From Saccharum officinarum (lineage: Eukaryota > Streptophyta > Magnoliopsida > Poales > Poaceae): a stretch of 64,000 nt of DNA. Position numbers and translations under genes: made by a program. Location: assembly GCA_020631735.1 (NCBI GenBank), contig CM036160.1, positions 110,652,680 to 110,716,679 on the forward strand, written 5' to 3'. Shown in pieces: positions 57,340 to 64,000 of the stretch (position 1 is the first letter of the stretch; each line of letters opens with the position of its first letter). The notes under the pieces were generated by a model, which saw only the letters and a program-made list of their open reading frames with translations, was not told where the DNA came from and ran no database searches.

Positions 57340-58003
57340 ATACCATTTAAAAAAAAAAAATCGTGAACTAAACAAGGCCGTACTCCATGACGGTCTCAAG
57401 GACACGCAGATGTGGAAGCCACCGCCGACGACGGCGTAGGAGCTGATACCGACGTTGACGCGCCAGTATTTGGGGTTGTGGAGGTGCGGCAGCGGCGGGA
57501 GGAGCTGGCAGTGTTAGGATTTGGCGGGGGAACTCATGCGGGTCCTGCGGTACATGAACGCCTCGAACTGCCTGTACTCTGGATCAAGGCGCTTGGCCTC
57601 GTGGTCGGGCCAGGTCTCCATGACGAAGAGGGTGCCGTCGGGGTCACCGTCACTGTCGCTGGCGCTGGGCACAAAGACCGAGACGGGCTTCGACTTGAAC
57701 ACGCGGCGGGTGGGTATGGTCACCACGTGGCACGTGCCGCGTCGAAGAGGAACGCGTGCTTGCTTCGGTCCGTGCAGTGCAGAGCACCTTGCGGTCTGCA
57801 ACCGGGAGGCACACGTATCGGCCGCCTCTGAAACTGAAGGTACGGGTGGGAAGCGTGAGCTGCTCCACCTTTAAGGCCGCCGGCGGCAGCGTCTCCGGTG
57901 GGTAGAAGAGCTGGTGGCTCCTCAGGTCGATGCTGCACAGCGATGTCACGCCGGGTGTGCGCTCATTCACAATCAGATTCAGAAACCGTCGCGAGAGGCC
58001 CAT

Positions 58004-59286
58004 CGTCGTCGTTGCGATCGTCGATCGACTCTAACCAACTCCCTACTTCGAGCTGCTGCCCCCGATCGATCTCTTCTTTCCTTCGTTGCCAACTAGCCTA
58101 CATATGAATCTGCAAAGATGGATAAGGATAATGACAGATTGATCACACAAGCGCGCGATTCGTCCTATATAGACAGAGAACACAAAGAGACAGAAACAAA
58201 AAAAATGCACTGGCTATCGATCAAACTGTGCTGCAACAACTAATCCCTGGTGGCGCAGGTTCGGGGTCAAAGCTGGTCAGCTCGACGTCGTGCCGGGCTG
58301 CTACTCCAGGGTCTCGGTCTGGTGCAGGCGGCGTCGAGGTTGGCTCGGCACGGACGGCGTGTCGGGGATTGGCTTCGCGACCTTGAAGACGGCTTGACAG
58401 AGAAGAAAGCAAGATCGGCACAAGGGCTTATTAGTTGTCGAACCATCGCAGAGAAAGGAGAAAGGCTTGGTCGTGAACGGGATTACAGAAGGCCGTGGCG
58501 ACGGTTGAACGAACTCGGCGAGGGATTGCGTTGCCGCGTCGTGGTCGTGGACGCCGGATGCGTCGTGGTCGTGGAGATCCGGGGTGGGGAAAGGATGCCG
58601 CGGCCGGCGGCCGGCGTCGTTGCCTGGAGTCGCGGATGGAGAAGAGAAGGAGGCAGGGAGACTGTGGCGGCGGATGGGGAAGATTGGGAGGACAGCAGGC
58701 GGCCGGGTGTTTTACTTTTATAGCGCAGCCGGGTACGCGGACGTCCCTGGGTACTCTGAAATCAATGTCAACAAAGACAACATTAAAACTGGAAAAAAAT
58801 GATCTTCTTTGGCGTCGTGCTGCTAGGTAGGGCGTGTTTATTTAGATCGGTGCTCGCAGCAACCCGATCAAACTTTGGCCGTTGAGGGGCAACGAATGCG
58901 TTTGGGTCTTTGGGGAAAAAATGGTTTGGCTCCGGCTCCTATGGCCAGCAGCAGTTTATTTTCGTGGCTTCTGGTGGCCAAATTTGGTGTCGTATTTTGG
59001 CCACGCTGTCCAAGTTTGACAGGGCTTGCGAACAATCTAAACACGCTCCAGATCTTCTGACCGTCAAGTGCGCTGGGGATACCGTCTCTCGGTCTCGGTG
59101 TCCTAGGGCAGCGTTGACCACGCTGACTGTGGGTCTGGCTGCGGGTGGCTTATGGCCAAGGATTGAACTGATTCTCAACCCAACGACGTTACCTGGATCA
59201 GTAACGAGCGAATGATCGGACCAACCATCGACTTTTCTTTTTTTGATGAAACAATTTGTTTCACAATTTCTGTTTCTATAAAGCTA
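58004..59286. other. 5' flank of the split gene and GC-rich stretch, no gene supported
   Basis: 58004-58130 would be the promoter and leader of the dead copy 2 gene. 58250-58730 is GC-rich and open in several frames without a recognised domain. 58800-59280 has nothing recognisable. Confidence 0.45.
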
Positions 59287-59433
59287 CTTCCACCATTCCA
59301 AATTATAAGACGTTTTAGATTTTCTACATTCATAGCTTTTGCTACGCACCTAAATATATATTATGTTTAGATACATAGTAGAAACTATGAATCTAGAAAT
59401 GGCAAAACGTCTTGTAATTTGGGATGGAGGAAG
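59287..59433. mobile_element. Stowaway-type MITE
   Basis: 147 bp, starting CTTCCACCATTCCAAATTAT and ending in its inverted complement (GGGATGGAGGAAG). TA lies on both sides (59285-59286, 59434-59435). Same superfamily and nearly the same size as the one at 1232-1377, but a different subfamily. Confidence 0.85.
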
Positions 59434-59435
59434 TA

Positions 59436-61770
59436 CATAACATTTTAGGGGCCAAAACTGATCATCATATTTTTTATCATAACTTTATCGATAACGTTTG
59501 CCAGAGAAACAATTCAAATTCGTAGCAGAATCGTTATCAAATACTACAAAATGATCTGATTCATTAGAGAAACGTTTCTAAGGGAATATGAATCTGAAAC
59601 ATTTCTATGTCAAAAAGGAACCCTACCAAACACATCCATAGTTTATCATGATAACTCCTCTGCATAGCATTTGCAACCCATTTTTTGTTCATAACTATCA
59701 TCGGCAATTTCTCAACATAAATTTATATAGTAAGTTTTATGAATAATGTAACTTCTATACAAAAAAATATTATTCAACGTTTTCAAAAAATTATACACAT
59801 TTATCTAGCACAATTTTTACTTAAATTATTCAACGTCTTTCAAAAAATTATACACAATAATGTAACTTCTATATAAAAAATAGATAGGTTCGTAAAAAAG
59901 AATGAAAATGCAAAGGAAGAAAAAAAGAGGTAACGAAAAAATAAAATAGATAAGGGAGGCCCTGGGCATTGCGTTGAGATGCATCTGGCTGGTACCGCGG
60001 CGGCTTCACGGGCACAGACACGTTGGGGCCCTCTTGACCCTCCTATACCCATTTGCAGCCCATTAAACTGCTTCCTTCAACAATGTACTGGAGGTCCATT
60101 CAAAGCGGCCCACGGACAGAAGCCATCCTCTATGCTACTGCCTACTACAAATCTACAACCCTATGCATCCCAATCTTTCATCACGGCTACCATTCACCTT
60201 TTCTTTTTTGTGAATTGGCTACTCTTCACCTTTATGGTCGAAAGCCATTATTTTTGCTTATTACATTTATTCTAGCAATTTTCCAATTGTTAGGCTCCTG
60301 TGATGCTATCTCGGCATTGATATTGATGCCCGGAGAGTAGAAAGGAAGATTGAAATTTCTAGGATCAAGAAAAAAAGGCTTATTTTTTCTGTGTCAAATA
60401 GAAAATTTTCTCAAGGCTTTAAACCCATACACACTCAATTCCCTTCCCTATATGCCTATATGTCATATGAATCTCTACACTTCTAAACTTGAGCCAAGCT
60501 CAAGCAAATTAGAAAGCTACGTCATCAAGTTTGTACAGTGTCATATGTCAACAGCGGTGGCAAAAGTTCTAAGGCCAGGTCAACTACTTTGTACAGTGTT
60601 GTACCTCTGTAGGGATAGTAAAGGATCTTCCAAAAAATACCAGCGTCATCTATACCAACAATAAATATAGACCACTTGACCCTTCAGCTCCTCCCTTTCG
60701 TCTTCCAGTCAACAACGCAAAAAAAGACCAATCCCAACCAAGCACGCAAAAAGCCCTTCCATCTTCGAGTCGAAAAAAACAGCAACTGGTGGATCCCATA
60801 GGAGAAAGCGACGTGAGCAACAGGTATTCCTTCTCTGTTGATTTTCTCCCAATCAATTGCAGTATACTCGATACCAGATTTCAACGTTCCGACTCTTAAA
60901 TCATTAGCATTTTTTCAAAAAAAAAACTGCATTTTTATTCTACGATTCTATCTTCCTGGCTCCTCCTTTCTCATCTGAATCGAGAGGGGCCGACCCCAAA
61001 TCTAGCGCTCATCTTCCACGCCTCTATCTAGCCGTCGGCGAAACAAGTGCGTCCTCCACGCTGGAGTCGCCGCCTTGCTGGGCCGCCGCCCGCCGGCGTC
61101 ATGTGCCACGGTGGGTCGAGGCGCCGCGCCGTGCCGCGCCTCCACCCCTCTTCTGCCTGTGCCCCACCTTCGCCGAGGTCGCCGAGGAGGGGTACTACGC
61201 GGCCGCACGGCGCCTCGATCGCTGCCGTCGCTCCCATCCCTATCCCAGGCCCCACCTGGGCCACGCTGCCGTTTATGAAATGCAAGCGAAGTGATATGTT
61301 AATCTGTGCCAGGCTCTAAATATTGATAGATTGATTCCACACTGGTGTAGAATTTTTAAGCCCAATCCTTTCAATACCATAGAGAAGTACATCATAAATA
61401 CGAAGGATACTTCTTTACGATACTTTTCTTTACTACTAAATTCTTATTACAGTATAACTTTAGAGGAATAAATTCTGGTATGTTAGCATAACAGAAAATG
61501 ATATTGTCATACCAGAATCAATCTTTTCTTGATAATGAATTGATGTTTGCCTGGATAATATGGGATTACTATTATGAAAGATAATCCAATGATTAGTCAC
61601 AAAGCCTCACAGTATGAGATAAAGCCATGAGTTTTATCTTGAACCAGACCCGCGGATTGCCGCCTGCATGGGCTTGTAGCTAGAGTCTCCAATAATTTAT
61701 TCATCTCTAAAATATCACCTGCCTGGACTATCTATTATTTCATTGATCTAATAGTTGTGTATTGATACAG
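59436..61770. other. AT-rich intergenic DNA with one GC-rich island (about 60950-61290)
   Basis: 59440-59960 contains repeated CAACGTTTTCAAAAAATTATACACA-like pieces (near 59778 and 59830). The island 60950-61290 is open in several frames, with no domain and no splice set. It could be a captured gene piece belonging to the Helitron that follows, but I cannot show this. Confidence 0.4.

Positions 61771-64000
<2,230 letters not shown>

Larger units (their letters stand above)
24146..57379. mobile_element. MITE (about 243 bp), itself split by element A
   Basis: The left part 24146-24353 begins GGGCCTCTTTAGTTTCC; the right part 57345-57379 ends GTGAACTAAACAAGGCC. The two ends form an inverted pair. 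GTA is present outside both ends (24143-24145 and 57380-57382), a 3-bp target duplication. This type of end is frequent in sorghum-like genomes. No coding capacity. Element A lies between the two parts with its own TSD, ATACC. Confidence 0.75.
23618..58003 (-). pseudogene. Grass-expanded family of unknown function (copy 2), split by a 33-kb nested insertion
   Basis: The 5' part is 58003-57383 on the minus strand: MGLSRRFLNLIVNERTPG, the LFYPPE region, CLPVADRKVLCT, then after a frame change KHAFLFDAARATW, GTLFVMETWPDHEAKRL and YRQFEAFMYRRTR, and further to SSYAVVGGGFHICVS. The 3' part is 24142-23618: GTYCLDTASHTWSKVGDWTL, GKVEYVPELKLWFG, then after frameshifts LTGVEVTPPQV, LQMIRHKSR and FIDAVF, stop at 23618. 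The two parts follow each other without gap or overlap relative to copy 1 (18765-20007), so they are one gene. Between them lie a MITE and everything inserted into it. Several frameshifts and stops show that it is dead. Confidence 0.8.

Overview
The window is nuclear DNA of a grass, probably an Andropogoneae species (sorghum, sugarcane or Miscanthus type). The reasons are intron-containing plant genes with grass-type products, Stowaway, Harbinger-like and Mutator-like miniature elements, a MITE with the GGCCTTGTTTAGTT-type end that is common in sorghum-like genomes, Helitron ends, and large Ty3/gypsy elements of the Tat and Athila lineages. No CRISPR array, bacterial operon, rRNA or tRNA gene was seen.

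The left 20 kb is the gene-bearing part. It holds the 3' part of a FYVE-SYLF endosomal protein gene (+, 2-1789); a group VII ERF transcription factor with a Met-Cys N-degron (-, 5385-6643), whose 3' flank is duplicated around a LINE fragment; and a PB1-domain Raf-like protein kinase (-, coding 10249-14633 in eight exons, about 1012 aa). After these come a Harbinger-like element, a Mutator-like element with a 9-bp target duplication, a decayed member of a grass-expanded family of unknown function (18765-20007), and a 2.2-kb non-autonomous Helitron (21389-23545).

The middle, 23618-58003, is one second copy of that unknown gene family split by a nested stack. A MITE of about 243 bp sits in the gene. 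A Tat-lineage gypsy element (A, 24354-57339, minus, LTRs of 1131 bp each, TSD ATACC) sits in the MITE. A solo Athila-type LTR (28927-30574, TSD CCGGT) and a second Athila-type element (B, about 30818-47969, plus, 5' LTR truncated) sit in the antisense ORF of A. A third, structurally complete Athila element (C, 34144-43507, minus, LTRs of 1238 bp each, TSD GTGTG) sits in the gag-protease ORF of B. By-eye LTR divergence (A roughly 4-5%, B and C about 1%) agrees with this order.

Element C has pol, an unusual gag and an extra ORF with its own promoter. Element B has a canonical gag and two consecutive retropepsin-like domains but no polymerase. B and C share LTR ends, a tRNA-Asp primer site and a GC-rich promoter module, so they look like members of one interacting family.

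The right end (58-64 kb) has another Stowaway MITE, mostly featureless AT-rich DNA with GC-rich islands, and the beginning of an autonomous Helitron Rep-helicase gene (61771 to the window end), with an intron full of AT repeats and one nonsense codon.
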